Shown here: positions 1 to 9,481 of the stretch, piece after piece | Position numbering within the stretch: position 1 is the first letter of the stretch | How the letters are laid out: each line of letters opens with the position of its first letter | NCBI RefSeq assembly: GCF_001424345.1 | Contig: NZ_LMPF01000002.1 | Coordinates: 115,043-179,042, forward strand | Length of the DNA stretch: 64,000 bases | Source: Burkholderia sp. Leaf177 | GTDB lineage: Bacteria > Pseudomonadota > Gammaproteobacteria > Burkholderiales > Burkholderiaceae | Direction of reading: 5' to 3' | The notes under the pieces: generated by a model | What the model saw: the letters and a program-made list of their open reading frames with translations, nothing else | Database searches by the model: none | Told to the model about the DNA's origin: nothing | Made by a program: the position numbers and the translations under genes

Positions 1-252
1 GCATGTTGTCTCGTGTTATTGAATTTGCTTGAAATCTATCGGCATGGCCCGGATTAATCAAACCTTATGCCTCTGGCGCATGCTTTCGATGCGCGATGGA
101 AATGGAACCATGGGGAAACTTAGGGAAGCGTCATTGCGCCGTTTCGATTCAAAACCTGCCCACCACGCCGCAACACAGCCGAAAAACACACTGAAAAAGC
201 CCAAAAACGAGACCGATTCGACGGTATTTGTACGCGTCTACCCTCAACCGGC

Positions 253-280
253 GTGGCGCTTGCAAATAGTTTGGTAAAAT
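253..280 (+). promoter_or_regulatory. Candidate tig promoter
   Basis: A TAAAAT -10 hexamer (275-280) follows a weak GTGGCG -35 (253-258) at 16 bp, in the only AT-rich patch upstream of trigger factor. It would give a leader of about 210 nt. Bases 1-250 hold no gene I can support; they may be the tail of the preceding intergenic region. The -35 is poor, so the call is tentative. Confidence 0.35.
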
Positions 281-350
281 GTTTGGCTCTGTTGACTCAA
301 ACCGGCATAAGCGGATCCAAGCAAGCGGATGCATGCGCGGTTTCCTGTCC

Positions 351-375
351 GGCTCGCTGAACGCTTCTGCGAGCC
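351..375 (+). other. Hairpin in the tig 5' leader
   Basis: GGCTCGC (351-357) and GCGAGCC (369-375) form a perfect 7-bp GC-rich stem with an 11-nt loop, about 125 nt before the trigger factor start. No U-run follows, so it is not a classical terminator. It may shape the long leader, but function is unknown. Confidence 0.4.
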
Positions 376-500
376 GCTGGCATTTAGGGAACCGTGCGGG
401 AACCGCCAGTTGCCGAGCGCCTTGCGCGGCGCGAGATCGAACAAGAACTGACCGTATACACGAACCCGAATACTCGAATTACTCTAGGACGATAGAAGCC

Positions 501-1853
501 ATGGCTAACGTTGTTGAAAACCTCGGCAAGCTCGAACGCCGTGTGACGATTTCCCTGCCGAAAGATACGGTGCAAAAGGAAGTGGATTCGCGTATCCGTC
601 AGATGGCGAAGAACGTGCGCATGCCGGGCTTCCGGCCGGGCAAGGTTCCGCTCAAGATGGTCACGCAGCAGTACCAGGGCCAGGTCGAAGCCGAAGTGCT
701 GAGCGACAAGGTCGGCAAGGAATTCTTCGACGTCACGCGCACTGAAAACCTGCGCGTTGCCGGCCAGCCCAGCTTCGCGCCGAAGGTCGCGGAAGGCGAA
801 GTCGCTCAGGACTATGCGTTCGACGCAACGTTCGAGGTGTATCCGGAAGTGAAGATCGGCGACGTGGCAACGGCTGAAATCGAGCGCACGGTCACGAGCA
901 TCTCGGAAGCCGAGATCGACCGCACGCTGGAAATCCTGCGCAAGCAACGCGTCCATTTCCACGCACGCGGCGAAGGCGGCGAGCATGGCGACGGCGGCGC
1001 GGACACGGCAGCCAAGGACGGCGACCGCGTGACCATGGACTTCGTCGGCAAGCTCGACGGCGCGTTGTTCGAAGGCGGCAGCGCGGAAGACTTCACGTTC
1101 GTGCTGGGCGAAGGCCGCATGTTGCCGGAATTCGAAACCGCCGCGCTCGGCCTGAAAGTGGGCGAGTCGAAGGAATTCGATCTCAAGTTCCCGGACGACT
1201 ATCACGGCAAGGACGTGGCCGGCAAGACGGCTCAGTTCACGATCACCATGAAGAAGATCGAATGGCCGCATCTGCCGGAAATCGACGCTGATTTCGCGAA
1301 GTCGCTCGGCGTGGAAGACGGCGACATCGGCAAGATGCGCGGCGAGATCAAGGACAACCTGGAGCGCGAAGCCAAGCGCCGCACGCAACAAATCGTGAAG
1401 AACCAGGTCATGGACGCGTTGCTCAAGATTTCCGAACTCGACGTGCCGAAGGCGCTGGTCGAGCAGGATCAGGAACGTCTGGTGGAAATGGCGCGCCAGG
1501 ATCTGCAACAACGCGGCGTGCCGAACGCAGCCGACGCTCCCATTCCCGCAGAAATGTTCGCTGAACAAGCTGAACGCCGCGTCAAGCTGGGCCTGGTTCT
1601 GGCTGAACTGGTCAAGGCAAACGACCTGCAGGCGAAGCCGGAACAGATTCGCGCGGAAGTCGACGAATTTGCGAAAAGCTACGAGGACCCGAAGGAAGTC
1701 GTCCGCTGGTATTATTCGAACCAGCAGCGCCTCGCCGAGATGGAAGCGTACGTCGTGGAAAGCAACGTCGTCGAATTCGTGCTCGGCAAGGCACGAGTGA
1801 ACGACAAGGAAGTAAGCTTCGAAGAATTGGCCAGCGCGACGGCGCAAGCGTAA
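501..1853 (+). CDS. tig: Trigger factor, ribosome-associated chaperone and prolyl isomerase
   Basis: Encodes 450 residues, the usual length for the family. The ribosome-docking signature GFRPGK is at residues 43-48. An FKBP-type PPIase domain follows at about 170-255, then a long helical C-terminal substrate-cradle domain. Trigger factor binds nascent chains at the ribosomal exit tunnel in the cytoplasm. The frame stays open upstream, but the family N-terminus (MANVVENL) fixes the start. A Gly/His-rich linker (about 150-170) lies before the PPIase domain. The gene heads the tig-clpP-clpX-lon order, but a strong terminator separates it from clpP. Confidence 0.97.
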   Translation: MANVVENLGKLERRVTISLPKDTVQKEVDSRIRQMAKNVRMPGFRPGKVPLKMVTQQYQGQVEAEVLSDKVGKEFFDVTRTENLRVAGQPSFAPKVAEGEVAQDYAFDATFEVYPEVKIGDVATAEIERTVTSISEAEIDRTLEILRKQRVHFHARGEGGEHGDGGADTAAKDGDRVTMDFVGKLDGALFEGGSAEDFTFVLGEGRMLPEFETAALGLKVGESKEFDLKFPDDYHGKDVAGKTAQFTITMKKIEWPHLPEIDADFAKSLGVEDGDIGKMRGEIKDNLEREAKRRTQQIVKNQVMDALLKISELDVPKALVEQDQERLVEMARQDLQQRGVPNAADAPIPAEMFAEQAERRVKLGLVLAELVKANDLQAKPEQIRAEVDEFAKSYEDPKEVVRWYYSNQQRLAEMEAYVVESNVVEFVLGKARVNDKEVSFEELASATAQA

Positions 1854-1863
1854 GCAGCGTCGG

Positions 1864-1909
1864 AAAGGCGTGCAGGGCCGTCGGGGTGACGGGCCGGCAC
1901 GCCTTTTTT
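1864..1909 (+). terminator. Rho-independent terminator after tig
   Basis: AAAGGCGTGC (1864-1873) pairs with GCACGCCTTT (1897-1906) around a G-rich loop, and the 3' arm runs into six T residues. It lies 11 nt after the tig stop, so tig and clpP are likely separate transcripts. Confidence 0.85.
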
Positions 1910-1953
1910 GCGTTTATGCAGAATTGACGTTTTCGGCGCGGCTATTGCGAGTC

Positions 1954-1981
1954 ATTGCAGTCACCGTGTTTGGCCCTATCT
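1954..1981 (+). promoter_or_regulatory. Heat-shock-like (sigma-32 type) promoter of clpP
   Basis: ATTGCAG (1954-1960), a 13-bp spacer and CCCTATCT (1974-1981) resemble the sigma-32 consensus CTTGAAA-N13-CCCCATNT. It would place the start near 1988 and leave a leader of about 43 nt. clpP is a classical heat-shock gene in enterobacteria, which supports the reading. The same spacing occurs before lon. Confidence 0.55.
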
Positions 1982-2030
1982 AAGGATGTTGCTTGTTGTT
2001 CAGTATCCCTATTCCGAACAAGGAAATTGC

Positions 2031-2684
2031 ATGACCTATCGCGCTCAACTACTGGACTCGCTCGCGTCGAACGCGCCGCATGATTTTGAAACCAAGGCGC
2101 TGGGTCTGGTGCCGATGGTTGTTGAAACGAGCGGCCGCGGCGAACGTGCCTATGACATCTATTCGCGCCTGCTGAAAGAACGTGTCGTGTTTCTGGTCGG
2201 CGAAGTGAACGACCAGACGGCAAATCTGGTGGTTGCACAGTTGTTGTTCCTCGAAAGCGAAAATCCGGACAAGGACATCAGCCTGTATATCAACAGCCCG
2301 GGCGGTTCGGTATCGGCTGGCATGGCGATCTACGACACCATGCAATTCGTGAAGCCCGACGTCGCCACCCTGTGCATGGGGCTCGCTGCAAGCATGGGCG
2401 CGTTCCTGCTGGCGGCCGGCGCGAAGGGCAAGCGCGTAGCGCTCCCGAATGCACGTGTGATGATTCACCAGCCGCTGGGCGGCGCGCGCGGGCAGGCATC
2501 GGATATCGAGATCCAGGCACGCGAAATCCTGTACTTGAAGGAACGTCTCAATCAACTGTTGTCGCACCACACAGGTCAACCGGTCGAGCGTCTTGCACGC
2601 GATACCGACCGCGACAACTTCATGTCGGGCGACGACGCGCAGGCATATGGCCTCGTCGACCAGGTTCTTCACAAGCGTCCTTGA
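2031..2684 (+). CDS. clpP: ATP-dependent Clp protease proteolytic subunit
   Basis: Encodes 217 residues of the ClpP serine peptidase, which forms a double heptameric ring degrading substrates unfolded by ClpX or ClpA. The catalytic triad is visible: Ser121 in GLAASMGAF, His146 in MIHQP and Asp195 in RDTDRD. All three are offset by ten from the E. coli precursor numbering. The oxyanion-region motif NSPGGSV (88-94) is present. The start is set by AAGGAA at 2020-2025 and the short propeptide-like N-terminus. clpX follows on the same strand after about 255 nt. Confidence 0.97.
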   Translation: MTYRAQLLDSLASNAPHDFETKALGLVPMVVETSGRGERAYDIYSRLLKERVVFLVGEVNDQTANLVVAQLLFLESENPDKDISLYINSPGGSVSAGMAIYDTMQFVKPDVATLCMGLAASMGAFLLAAGAKGKRVALPNARVMIHQPLGGARGQASDIEIQAREILYLKERLNQLLSHHTGQPVERLARDTDRDNFMSGDDAQAYGLVDQVLHKRP

Positions 2685-2858
2685 GCTGTGCCGCGCCGGG
2701 CTCGGGAATAACCGGTCCGGCCGTTTTGTTTTGATAAGGTAGGCGTCGCGGATCGGGACTGAAGCAGCCTGGTTCGCGACAAGGACGCAGCAAGGTAGCC
2801 CGGCACTATGCTGGAGCCGACGCGCGAAATGGCGTTAAAGCACACGCCACACACGCTT

Positions 2859-2892
2859 TCACCTAACGTACGTGCCGTTTCTGCGTAGGTGA
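2859..2892 (+). other. Inverted repeat in the clpP-clpX spacer
   Basis: TCACCTA (2859-2865) and TAGGTGA (2886-2892) form a perfect 7-bp inverted repeat with a 20-nt loop, about 50 nt before the clpX start. A TATTAT hexamer (2904-2909) just downstream could be a -10 element for clpX. This could be an operator or leader hairpin; the sequence does not decide. Confidence 0.3.
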
Positions 2893-2939
2893 ATTGAGCG
2901 GCGTATTATGTAATCGAGTGTCCGGAGGCTCACACATCC

Positions 2940-4211
2940 ATGGCGGACAAAAAAGGTTCAAACAGCGAAAAGCTGTTGTATTGCTCGTTCTGCGGCAAGA
3001 GCCAGCACGAGGTCAAGAAGCTGATTGCCGGTCCTTCTGTGTTCATCTGCGATGAATGCATCGACTTGTGCAACGAAATCATACGCGACGAAGCGGCGGG
3101 CGCGGCGGAAGAGGCTGGCCTGACGAAATCGGACCTGCCGAGTCCGCAGGAGATCAGCGAGATCCTGAACCAGTACGTGATTGGTCAGGACCGCGCGAAG
3201 CGCATTCTCGCCGTGGCGGTTTATAACCACTACAAGCGACTCAAGCATCTCGAGAAGAAAGACGACATCGAGTTGTCGAAGAGCAACATCTTGCTGATTG
3301 GACCCACGGGTTCGGGCAAGACCTTGCTCGCGCAAACCCTCGCACGCATGCTGAACGTTCCGTTCGTTATTGCAGACGCAACCACGCTTACTGAAGCAGG
3401 TTATGTTGGCGAAGACGTCGAAAACATTATTCAGAAGCTGCTGCAAAACTGTAACTACGAAGTCGACAAGGCGCAGCGCGGCATTGTTTATATCGATGAA
3501 ATCGACAAGATCAGCCGCAAGTCGGATAACCCGTCCATCACGCGCGACGTGTCGGGCGAGGGCGTTCAACAAGCGCTGCTGAAGCTGGTGGAAGGCACGA
3601 TGGCTTCAGTGCCGCCACAGGGCGGACGCAAGCATCCGAACCAGGATTTTATCCAAGTCGACACCACCAATATCCTGTTCATTTGCGGCGGCGCTTTTGA
3701 TGGCCTCGAAAAAGTCATTATCGACCGGACGGAAAAGACAGGAATCGGCTTCGGTGCTAGCGTCAAGAGCAAGGTCGATCGCGACGCGGGCGAAGTGCTG
3801 CGCGAAGTGGAACCGGAAGACTTGATCAAGTTCGGTTTGATTCCTGAACTGATCGGCCGTCTGCCGGTGGTCGCTACGCTCGGCAAGCTGGACGAAGACG
3901 CACTGATCAAGATTCTGACCGAACCGAAGAACGCGCTGGTAAAGCAGTATCACAAGCTGTTCAACATGGAACGCGTGGATCTGGAGATTCGTCCTGCCGC
4001 GTTGCAGGCAATCGCTCTTAAGGCGATTCGCCGCAAGACGGGCGCGCGCGGTTTGCGCTCCATTCTGGAACAGGCGTTGCTGGACGTGATGTACGAGCTG
4101 CCGACCATGAAGGGCGTCAGCAAGGTCATCGTGGATGACAATACAATCGACGGTGACGGCAAGCCACTGTTGATTTATGAAGATACACCGAAGGTAGCAG
4201 GTTCTAACTGA
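2940..4211 (+). CDS. clpX: ATP-dependent Clp protease ATP-binding subunit ClpX
   Basis: Encodes 423 residues of the AAA+ unfoldase that feeds ClpP. The N-terminal zinc-binding domain has Cys15, Cys18, Cys37 and Cys40. Walker A is GPTGSGKT (121-128), pore loop 1 is GYVG (154-157), and Walker B is VYIDEIDK with Asp186/Glu187. The IGF loop that docks on ClpP is at 269-271, so it should work with the upstream ClpP. A GGAGG lies 11 nt before the ATG. A strong terminator follows. Confidence 0.97.
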   Translation: MADKKGSNSEKLLYCSFCGKSQHEVKKLIAGPSVFICDECIDLCNEIIRDEAAGAAEEAGLTKSDLPSPQEISEILNQYVIGQDRAKRILAVAVYNHYKRLKHLEKKDDIELSKSNILLIGPTGSGKTLLAQTLARMLNVPFVIADATTLTEAGYVGEDVENIIQKLLQNCNYEVDKAQRGIVYIDEIDKISRKSDNPSITRDVSGEGVQQALLKLVEGTMASVPPQGGRKHPNQDFIQVDTTNILFICGGAFDGLEKVIIDRTEKTGIGFGASVKSKVDRDAGEVLREVEPEDLIKFGLIPELIGRLPVVATLGKLDEDALIKILTEPKNALVKQYHKLFNMERVDLEIRPAALQAIALKAIRRKTGARGLRSILEQALLDVMYELPTMKGVSKVIVDDNTIDGDGKPLLIYEDTPKVAGSN

Positions 4212-4231
4212 GGTTGGGCTGTGTGTCGGCG

Positions 4232-4264
4232 AAAAGCCGTTCATGGCAACGTGAACGGCTTTTT
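4232..4264 (+). terminator. Rho-independent terminator after clpX
   Basis: AAAAGCCGTTCA (4232-4243) and TGAACGGCTTTT (4252-4263) form a perfect 12-bp stem with an 8-nt loop ending in a T-run. It separates clpX from lon. Confidence 0.9.
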
Positions 4265-4353
4265 GTTTATTTTTCGGATATCTTGTGGACGTTACTGACA
4301 CGTTACTGAGGCGAATTTTTTCGATTCACTGATCTTTTCCCACACGCTTAAGG

Positions 4354-4381
4354 CTTGCAATCCATTTTCACGGCCTTATTT
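4354..4381 (+). promoter_or_regulatory. Heat-shock-like (sigma-32 type) promoter of lon
   Basis: CTTGCAA (4354-4360) matches six of seven bases of the sigma-32 -35 box. After exactly 13 bp comes CCTTATTT (4374-4381), a partial match to CCCCATNT. The predicted start is about 30 nt before the lon ATG. The geometry is the same as at clpP. A weak sigma-70 reading (TTGCAA/TATTTA) overlaps it. Confidence 0.5.
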
Positions 4382-4416
4382 ACGACTGAACTGATTCCAC
4401 TACTGGGGAAATGAAA

Positions 4417-6840
4417 ATGTCAGGAACCCAACTCCTCCCGCAGGAACGCATTACTCTCCCGCTGCTCCCGCTGCGTGACGTAGTCGTTTTCCCGCACATG
4501 GTGATTCCGCTCTTTGTTGGACGACCCAAATCGATCAAGGCCCTCGAAGCTGCGATGGAAGGCGGCAAGCACATCATGCTTGTTGCACAGAAAACCGCCG
4601 CGAAAGACGAGCCGACCGAAAAAGACATGTACGAAGTAGGATGTATCGCAAACATCCTGCAAATGCTGAAGCTTCCCGACGGTACCGTTAAGGTGCTCGT
4701 GGAAGGCTTGCAGCGCGCCAAGACGCTCACGATCGAAGAACAGGAAACGCAATTTTCCTGCGACGTGATGCCGCTCGAACCCGACCATGCCGACAGCGCC
4801 GAAACCGAAGCGTTGCGCCGCGCAATCGTGTCGCAGTTCGATCAGTACGTGAAGCTCAACAAGAAGATCCCTCCTGAGATCCTGACGTCGCTGTCGGGTA
4901 TCGACGAAGCGGGTCGTCTGGCCGATACCATCGCGGCGCATCTGCCGTTGAAGCTCGACCAGAAGCAGCACATTCTGGAGATGCTTCCGGTTGTCGAGCG
5001 CCTCGAACATCTGCTTGCACAACTCGAAGCCGAGATCGACATTCTCCAGGTCGAAAAGCGCATCCGTGGACGCGTGAAGCGCCAGATGGAGAAGAGCCAG
5101 CGCGAGTACTACCTGAACGAACAGGTCAAGGCGATCCAGAAGGAATTGGGCGAAGGTGAGGAAGGCGCGGATCTCGAGGAACTCGAGAAGCGCATCACCA
5201 ACGCGCGCATGCCGAAGGAAGCCAAGAAGAAGGCCGACGCCGAACTCAAGAAGCTCAAGCTGATGTCGCCGATGTCGGCTGAAGCGACTGTCGTGCGCAA
5301 CTACATCGACACGTTGATTGGTCTGCCGTGGCGCAAGAAGAGCAAGGTCAACAATGACCTCTCGAACGCGGAACGCGTGCTCGACGAAGATCACTTTGGC
5401 CTCGAGAAGGTCAAGGAACGGATCCTCGAGTATCTTGCGGTCCAGCAGCGCGTAGAGAAGGTCAAGGCGCCTATCCTGTGTCTCGTCGGGCCTCCGGGCG
5501 TTGGCAAGACCTCGCTGGGTCAGTCGATCGCTCGTGCAACGAACCGCAAGTTCGTGCGCATGGCGCTTGGCGGCGTGCACGATGAGTCCGAGATTCGCGG
5601 CCACCGTCGCACGTACATTGGATCGATGCCTGGCAAGATCCTGCAAAGCCTCGCGAAAGTCGGCGTGCGCAATCCGCTTTTCCTGCTCGACGAAGTCGAC
5701 AAGATGGGCATGGATTTCCGCGGCGATCCTGCTTCCGCGTTGCTCGAAGTGCTCGATCCGGAACAGAACCATACGTTCGCCGATCACTACATCGAGGTGG
5801 ACTTCGACTTGTCGGACGTGATGTTCGTGGCGACGTCGAACTCGCTGAACATTCCGCCGCCGTTGCTCGACCGCATGGAAGTGATTCGCCTCTCGGGTTA
5901 CACCGAAGACGAGAAGGTCAACATTGCGCAGAAATATCTGTTGCCGAAGCAAACGCGCAATAACGGCCTGAAGCCGGGCGAGATGGATCTCACGGAAGAA
6001 GCGATCCGCGACATCATTCGTTATTACACGCGTGAAGCCGGCGTTCGTTCGCTCGAACGCGAAATGTCGAAGATCTGCCGCAAGGTCGTGAAGATGCTTC
6101 TGCTGAAGAAGGCAGAAGGCGCGGTCAAGGTCGACGGCAGCAACCTCGACACGTTCCTCGGCGTGCGCAAGACCGATTTCGGTCTCGCCGCGAAGGAGAA
6201 CCAGGTTGGTCAGGTCACGGGCCTCGCGTGGACGGAAGTGGGCGGCGATTTGCTGACCATTGAAGCTGCGGTCATGCCGGGTAAGGGCAACATCATCCGC
6301 ACGGGTTCGCTCGGCGACGTGATGAAGGAATCGGTCGAAGCAGCACGCTCGGTGGTGCGTTCGCGTTCGCGTCGTCTGGGTGTATCGGATGAAGCGTTCG
6401 AGAAGAAGGACATACACATTCACGTGCCTGAAGGCGCGACGCCCAAGGACGGTCCGTCCGCCGGTATCGCGATGACGACGGCGCTCGTGTCCGTGCTGAC
6501 CGGCATCCCGGTTCGCGCTGATGTTGCGATGACTGGTGAAATCACGCTGCGTGGCGAAGTGTTGCCGATTGGCGGATTGAAGGAGAAGTTGCTGGCGGCG
6601 CATCGCGGCGGCATCAAGCTCGTGTTGATCCCTGAGGAAAACACGAAGGATCTCGCCGAGATTCCGGACAACGTGAAGAACGCGATCGAAATCGTTCCGG
6701 TTCGCTGGATCGACAAGGTGCTCGAGCTTGCGCTCGAACGTGTTCCGGCCGCATTGCCCGAAGAAGAAGCAAAGCCCGCAACGCCTGCAGTTGCTGAAAA
6801 GAAGGAAGGCCCTGCAACGGGCGACTTCGTGAAGCATTGA
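4417..6840 (+). CDS. lon: ATP-dependent protease Lon
   Basis: Encodes 807 residues of the cytoplasmic homo-oligomeric protease that degrades damaged and regulatory proteins. The order is an N-terminal substrate domain, an AAA+ module with Walker A GPPGVGKT (358-365) and Walker B FLLDEVDK, then a C-terminal protease. The catalytic dyad is Ser681 in DGPSAG and Lys724 in GGLKEK. An ATG six bases upstream (4411) is in frame, but GGGGAA (4405-4410) abuts it directly. The same Shine-Dalgarno sits 6 nt from the second ATG, so 4417 is chosen. The C-terminal tail is rich in Glu, Ala and Lys. Confidence 0.97.
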   Translation: MSGTQLLPQERITLPLLPLRDVVVFPHMVIPLFVGRPKSIKALEAAMEGGKHIMLVAQKTAAKDEPTEKDMYEVGCIANILQMLKLPDGTVKVLVEGLQRAKTLTIEEQETQFSCDVMPLEPDHADSAETEALRRAIVSQFDQYVKLNKKIPPEILTSLSGIDEAGRLADTIAAHLPLKLDQKQHILEMLPVVERLEHLLAQLEAEIDILQVEKRIRGRVKRQMEKSQREYYLNEQVKAIQKELGEGEEGADLEELEKRITNARMPKEAKKKADAELKKLKLMSPMSAEATVVRNYIDTLIGLPWRKKSKVNNDLSNAERVLDEDHFGLEKVKERILEYLAVQQRVEKVKAPILCLVGPPGVGKTSLGQSIARATNRKFVRMALGGVHDESEIRGHRRTYIGSMPGKILQSLAKVGVRNPLFLLDEVDKMGMDFRGDPASALLEVLDPEQNHTFADHYIEVDFDLSDVMFVATSNSLNIPPPLLDRMEVIRLSGYTEDEKVNIAQKYLLPKQTRNNGLKPGEMDLTEEAIRDIIRYYTREAGVRSLEREMSKICRKVVKMLLLKKAEGAVKVDGSNLDTFLGVRKTDFGLAAKENQVGQVTGLAWTEVGGDLLTIEAAVMPGKGNIIRTGSLGDVMKESVEAARSVVRSRSRRLGVSDEAFEKKDIHIHVPEGATPKDGPSAGIAMTTALVSVLTGIPVRADVAMTGEITLRGEVLPIGGLKEKLLAAHRGGIKLVLIPEENTKDLAEIPDNVKNAIEIVPVRWIDKVLELALERVPAALPEEEAKPATPAVAEKKEGPATGDFVKH

Positions 6841-6870
6841 TGCATTGATGGTGGTTGTTGGTCGAAAGTA

Positions 6871-6901
6871 AAAACCCGCGGGTGCTCCCCGCGGGTTTTT
6901 T
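6871..6901 (+). terminator. Rho-independent terminator after lon
   Basis: AAAACCCGCGGG (6871-6882) pairs with CCCGCGGGTTTT (6888-6899) and continues into the T-run. It isolates lon from the HU gene. Confidence 0.9.
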
Positions 6902-7072
6902 ATTGCGCGCTCTATATGCAAATAATGCGGCGCGGATCAGGCTCAACCCCGGTTGACACGCATGTTTCGGCTACTTCTAATGACCGCCGCCTACAGGGCT
7001 CAAGCCCTGTGTCGAAAGCAAATAGCTTCTTGAAGCATCGCCCAACCAACAAACCATCATCGGGGGATCACA

Positions 7073-7345
7073 ATGAACAAGACAGAATTGATCGACCATA
7101 TTGCGCAGCAGGCGGATATATCGAAAGCGGCGGCCGGGCGAGCGCTCGAAGCCGTGATCGGCGGCGTGAAGACGACACTGGAGAAGGGCGGATCGGTGAC
7201 GCTCGTGGGCTTCGGGACGTTTGCGGTCGGAAAGCGCACAGCGCGCACGGGGCGCAATCCTCGCACGGGCGATGCGATCAAGATCAAGGCGGCAAAGGTA
7301 CCCAAATTTCGAGCTGGCAAAGCGCTAAAAGATGCGCTAAACTAG
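7073..7345 (+). CDS. hupB: DNA-binding protein HU (beta-type)
   Basis: Encodes 90 residues, the standard HU length. The N-terminal helical dimerisation part is followed by the family signature around [18 protein letters not shown], which forms the beta-arm that intercalates in DNA. The conserved arm-tip proline is in RNPRTG. HU is a nucleoid-associated protein that bends DNA. GGGGAT lies just before the ATG. Position after lon matches the usual lon-hup order in proteobacteria. tRNA-Val follows on the same strand about 80 nt later. Confidence 0.95.
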   Translation: MNKTELIDHIAQQADISKAAAGRALEAVIGGVKTTLEKGGSVTLVGFGTFAVGKRTARTGRNPRTGDAIKIKAAKVPKFRAGKALKDALN

Positions 7346-7423
7346 CGGACTCGCTGGATACGGAACGGTCTGAAAAGTTTCGAGTCCGGCAGGAACGCAC
7401 AAGGTTCGGAAGTTTGCGAAGCG

Positions 7424-7499
7424 GGGTGCTTAGCTCAGTTGGTAGAGCGGCGCCCTTACAAGGCGTAGGTCGGGAGTTCGAGCCTCTCAGCACCCACCA
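7424..7499 (+). tRNA. tRNA-Val (anticodon TAC)
   Basis: A full 76-nt cloverleaf with encoded CCA. The acceptor stem pairs GGGTGCT with the segment ending GCACCC. The D-arm contains AGCTCAGTTGGTAGAGC. The anticodon loop CTTACAA gives TAC, and the T-loop is GTTCGAGCC. It follows the HU gene and ends in a T-rich terminator. Confidence 0.97.
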
Positions 7500-7524
7500 C
7501 CGTTTTGCAGACATCGAGTGCATT

Positions 7525-7566
7525 AAAAAACCCCCATGGCTGTTGGCTCTGTGGGTTTTTTGTTTT
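7525..7566 (+). terminator. Terminator after tRNA-Val
   Basis: An A-run and CCC (7525-7535) pair with GGGTTTTT (7553-7560) around a T/G-rich loop, followed by more T residues. It likely ends the HU/tRNA-Val transcripts. Confidence 0.7.
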
Positions 7567-7614
7567 TCCAGGATCGTTTTTGGGTCAGCTAAAGCTGCTT
7601 CGAGTTACGCAGTC

Positions 7615-8400
7615 TCAAGCTACGTCTATCGCATTGGCGAATTGCCCAATGATCCGGGCCACTTCAACCGGCGCTTCCAGCGGCGAAAGATGTCCGACTC
7701 CGGGCAGGACATGCAGTGTCGCGTGCGGAATGCGAGGCAGGAGTTCCGTCTGCAGCGTGGCGACAGGATCCACCTTATCAAGCGCACCCGAGATGACGAT
7801 CGTCGGCGCATTGATCGACGTAACCCGCGCGGTAATGTCCTCGCGCATCGTCACGTTCGGCCAGGCTGCCTTGGCTTGCGGCGCACCCTTCAGGCTGTCC
7901 TCGATGACTTGCTCACGCAGAGCGGCATCAAGCGTTCTTGCAGTCAGGACATGATCGATCACGAATTCGACCGATTCACGCGATTGATACGCGCCGGTTA
8001 GCACGGCGCGTTGCTCACCGGGAAGGATCGTTGGAGACGGAGGCGAAGGCGCCACGAGCACGAGTCCTTCAAGGCCACTTGGCCGGCGCGATGAAATCAG
8101 TTGAGCGACCTTTCCGCCCATCGAATGGCCGACCAGAACATAGCGCTGCAAACCCAGCGCATGGATGACACCTTCGGCATCGGCGGCAAGATCGGCAATG
8201 CGATAGCCATCGGATGGGGCATCGGAAGCACCCCAACCCCGAAAATCCATGGCGACGATTCTGTACTGGTCGCCTAACTCGCTCGCCACCTGGTCCCACG
8301 TACGCGACGAACCTCCGTAGTAATGCAGGAACACCAGCGCCAACTCGCCGTTTCCTTGCTGCGTGACGTGAATCTGCGTTCCGTTCGATTCGATTTTCAT
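7615..8400 (-). CDS. Alpha/beta-fold hydrolase
   Basis: Encodes 261 residues of a single-domain alpha/beta hydrolase without signal peptide, so probably cytoplasmic. The nucleophile elbow GHSMGG places Ser93. The likely acid is Asp208 in SGALDKVD and the histidine is His237 in GVGHLSP. The oxyanion region is FLHYYGG. The substrate cannot be read from sequence; esterases, lactonases and non-haem haloperoxidase-like enzymes share this form. It is divergent from a LysR regulator across a 124-bp region, the usual arrangement for a LysR-controlled gene. Confidence 0.85.
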   Translation of the reverse strand: MKIESNGTQIHVTQQGNGELALVFLHYYGGSSRTWDQVASELGDQYRIVAMDFRGWGASDAPSDGYRIADLAADAEGVIHALGLQRYVLVGHSMGGKVAQLISSRRPSGLEGLVLVAPSPPSPTILPGEQRAVLTGAYQSRESVEFVIDHVLTARTLDAALREQVIEDSLKGAPQAKAAWPNVTMREDITARVTSINAPTIVISGALDKVDPVATLQTELLPRIPHATLHVLPGVGHLSPLEAPVEVARIIGQFANAIDVA

Positions 8401-8483
8401 TTGCGTGCACCTTTTCCGTTAGCGGGTATTTGCATGTTAGATTCAAGTCTCCAGCTTGATAACTGCCGGATTAGTAGCCTCAG

Positions 8484-8502
8484 TCGATAATGCTGTTATC
8501 GA
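8484..8502. promoter_or_regulatory. Palindrome between hydrolase and LysR genes
   Basis: TCGATAATGCTGTTATCGA is a perfect 7-5-7 inverted repeat, 22 bp before the LysR start in the divergent intergenic region. It is a plausible operator for the regulator. It is not an exact centred T-N11-A box, so the assignment is inferred from position and symmetry. Confidence 0.5.
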
Positions 8503-8524
8503 ATGACCACGGGAATAAACGGAT

Positions 8525-9442
8525 ATGGATCGATTGACGAGCCTCGGCGTATTTGTCGCGGCGGTCGAAGATGGCAGTCTCGCGGCGGCGGCGCGCCGCT
8601 TCGGGTTATCGGCGGCAATGGCCGGCAAGCATGTGAGCGCAATCGAGGCTGAAATAAACGCGCGGTTGCTACAGCGCACGACCCGGCGCCTGAGCCTGAC
8701 CGACGCCGGACAGACCTACTACGACCGCTGCAAGCGGATCCTCGTAGCGTTCGATGAAGCGAATCGCGAAGCGGGAGACACGCAAGCAACTGCGCGCGGG
8801 GTATTGCGCATTGCGGCGCCGGTCACGTTCGGCGCCATGCACCTGGGCGGAATCGTTGCGCGCTTTCTGGAGGACCATCCGCAAGTGAACGTGGAGGTGA
8901 CGCTCGGCGATCGCTACGTCGATCTCATCGATGCCGGCGTGGACGTCGCCATTCGGATCGGACGGCTGGAGAACCCAGGACTCGTGACGCGCCGGCTTGC
9001 GCCGTGCCGGATGGTCATGTGTGCGTCACCTGCGTATCTCGAGCGTCATGGAACGCCTCATACGCCCTGCGACTTGCAAAACGCGCAGCGGCTTGCATTC
9101 AGCGAGGCCGTCTCGGCTGACGACTGGACCTTGCTCGATGCAGACAACCACGCGCACATCATCAACGGACCATGCCGGATGGCGGCCAACAGCACACAAA
9201 TGCTGCTGGCGGCCGCGCTTGAAGGAGCGGGCATTGCGTATGGCCCGACGTTCGTGTTCGGCGAACATATCAGGCGAGGCGAGCTCGTGGCGCTGCTGCC
9301 GACCTATCGCGCGGCCGATCTCGCGATTCAGGCGGTCTATCCCAGCGCGCGACGCATACCGTTGAAAGTACGTCGGTTCGTCGATTATCTTGCAGAGACT
9401 TTCGGCGATGAACCTCCTTGGGATCGCAAGGAGGAACTCTAG
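8525..9442 (+). CDS. LysR-family transcriptional regulator
   Basis: Encodes 305 residues. The N-terminal winged helix-turn-helix (about 1-60) starts MDRLTSLGVFVAAVEDGSLA and includes RRLSLTDAG. The effector-binding domain (about 90-295) follows, with the family's GVLRIAAPVTFG strand. Proteins of this subgroup (CrgA/AaeR-like) usually control a neighbouring gene in response to a small aromatic or acidic ligand. The likely target is the divergent hydrolase. Effector unknown. Confidence 0.9.
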   Translation: MDRLTSLGVFVAAVEDGSLAAAARRFGLSAAMAGKHVSAIEAEINARLLQRTTRRLSLTDAGQTYYDRCKRILVAFDEANREAGDTQATARGVLRIAAPVTFGAMHLGGIVARFLEDHPQVNVEVTLGDRYVDLIDAGVDVAIRIGRLENPGLVTRRLAPCRMVMCASPAYLERHGTPHTPCDLQNAQRLAFSEAVSADDWTLLDADNHAHIINGPCRMAANSTQMLLAAALEGAGIAYGPTFVFGEHIRRGELVALLPTYRAADLAIQAVYPSARRIPLKVRRFVDYLAETFGDEPPWDRKEEL

Positions 9443-9481
9443 GGAAATTAGCGTTGGTAAGCAGAAAAGCTAAGCCGTCCG

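Noticed and set aside
29..277. 82-codon open frame upstream of tig
   Set aside because: No Shine-Dalgarno, no domain, biased composition; the tig promoter elements lie at its end.
384..1847. Long minus-strand open frame opposite trigger factor
   Set aside because: It mirrors the coding frame of tig; the His/Arg/Phe-rich translation has no family features.
4420..6921. A very long minus-strand open frame opposite lon (about 830 codons)
   Set aside because: It is exactly antisense to a well-conserved gene, has a composition typical of frame shadows in GC-rich DNA (His/Arg/Leu-rich), and has no recognisable domain.
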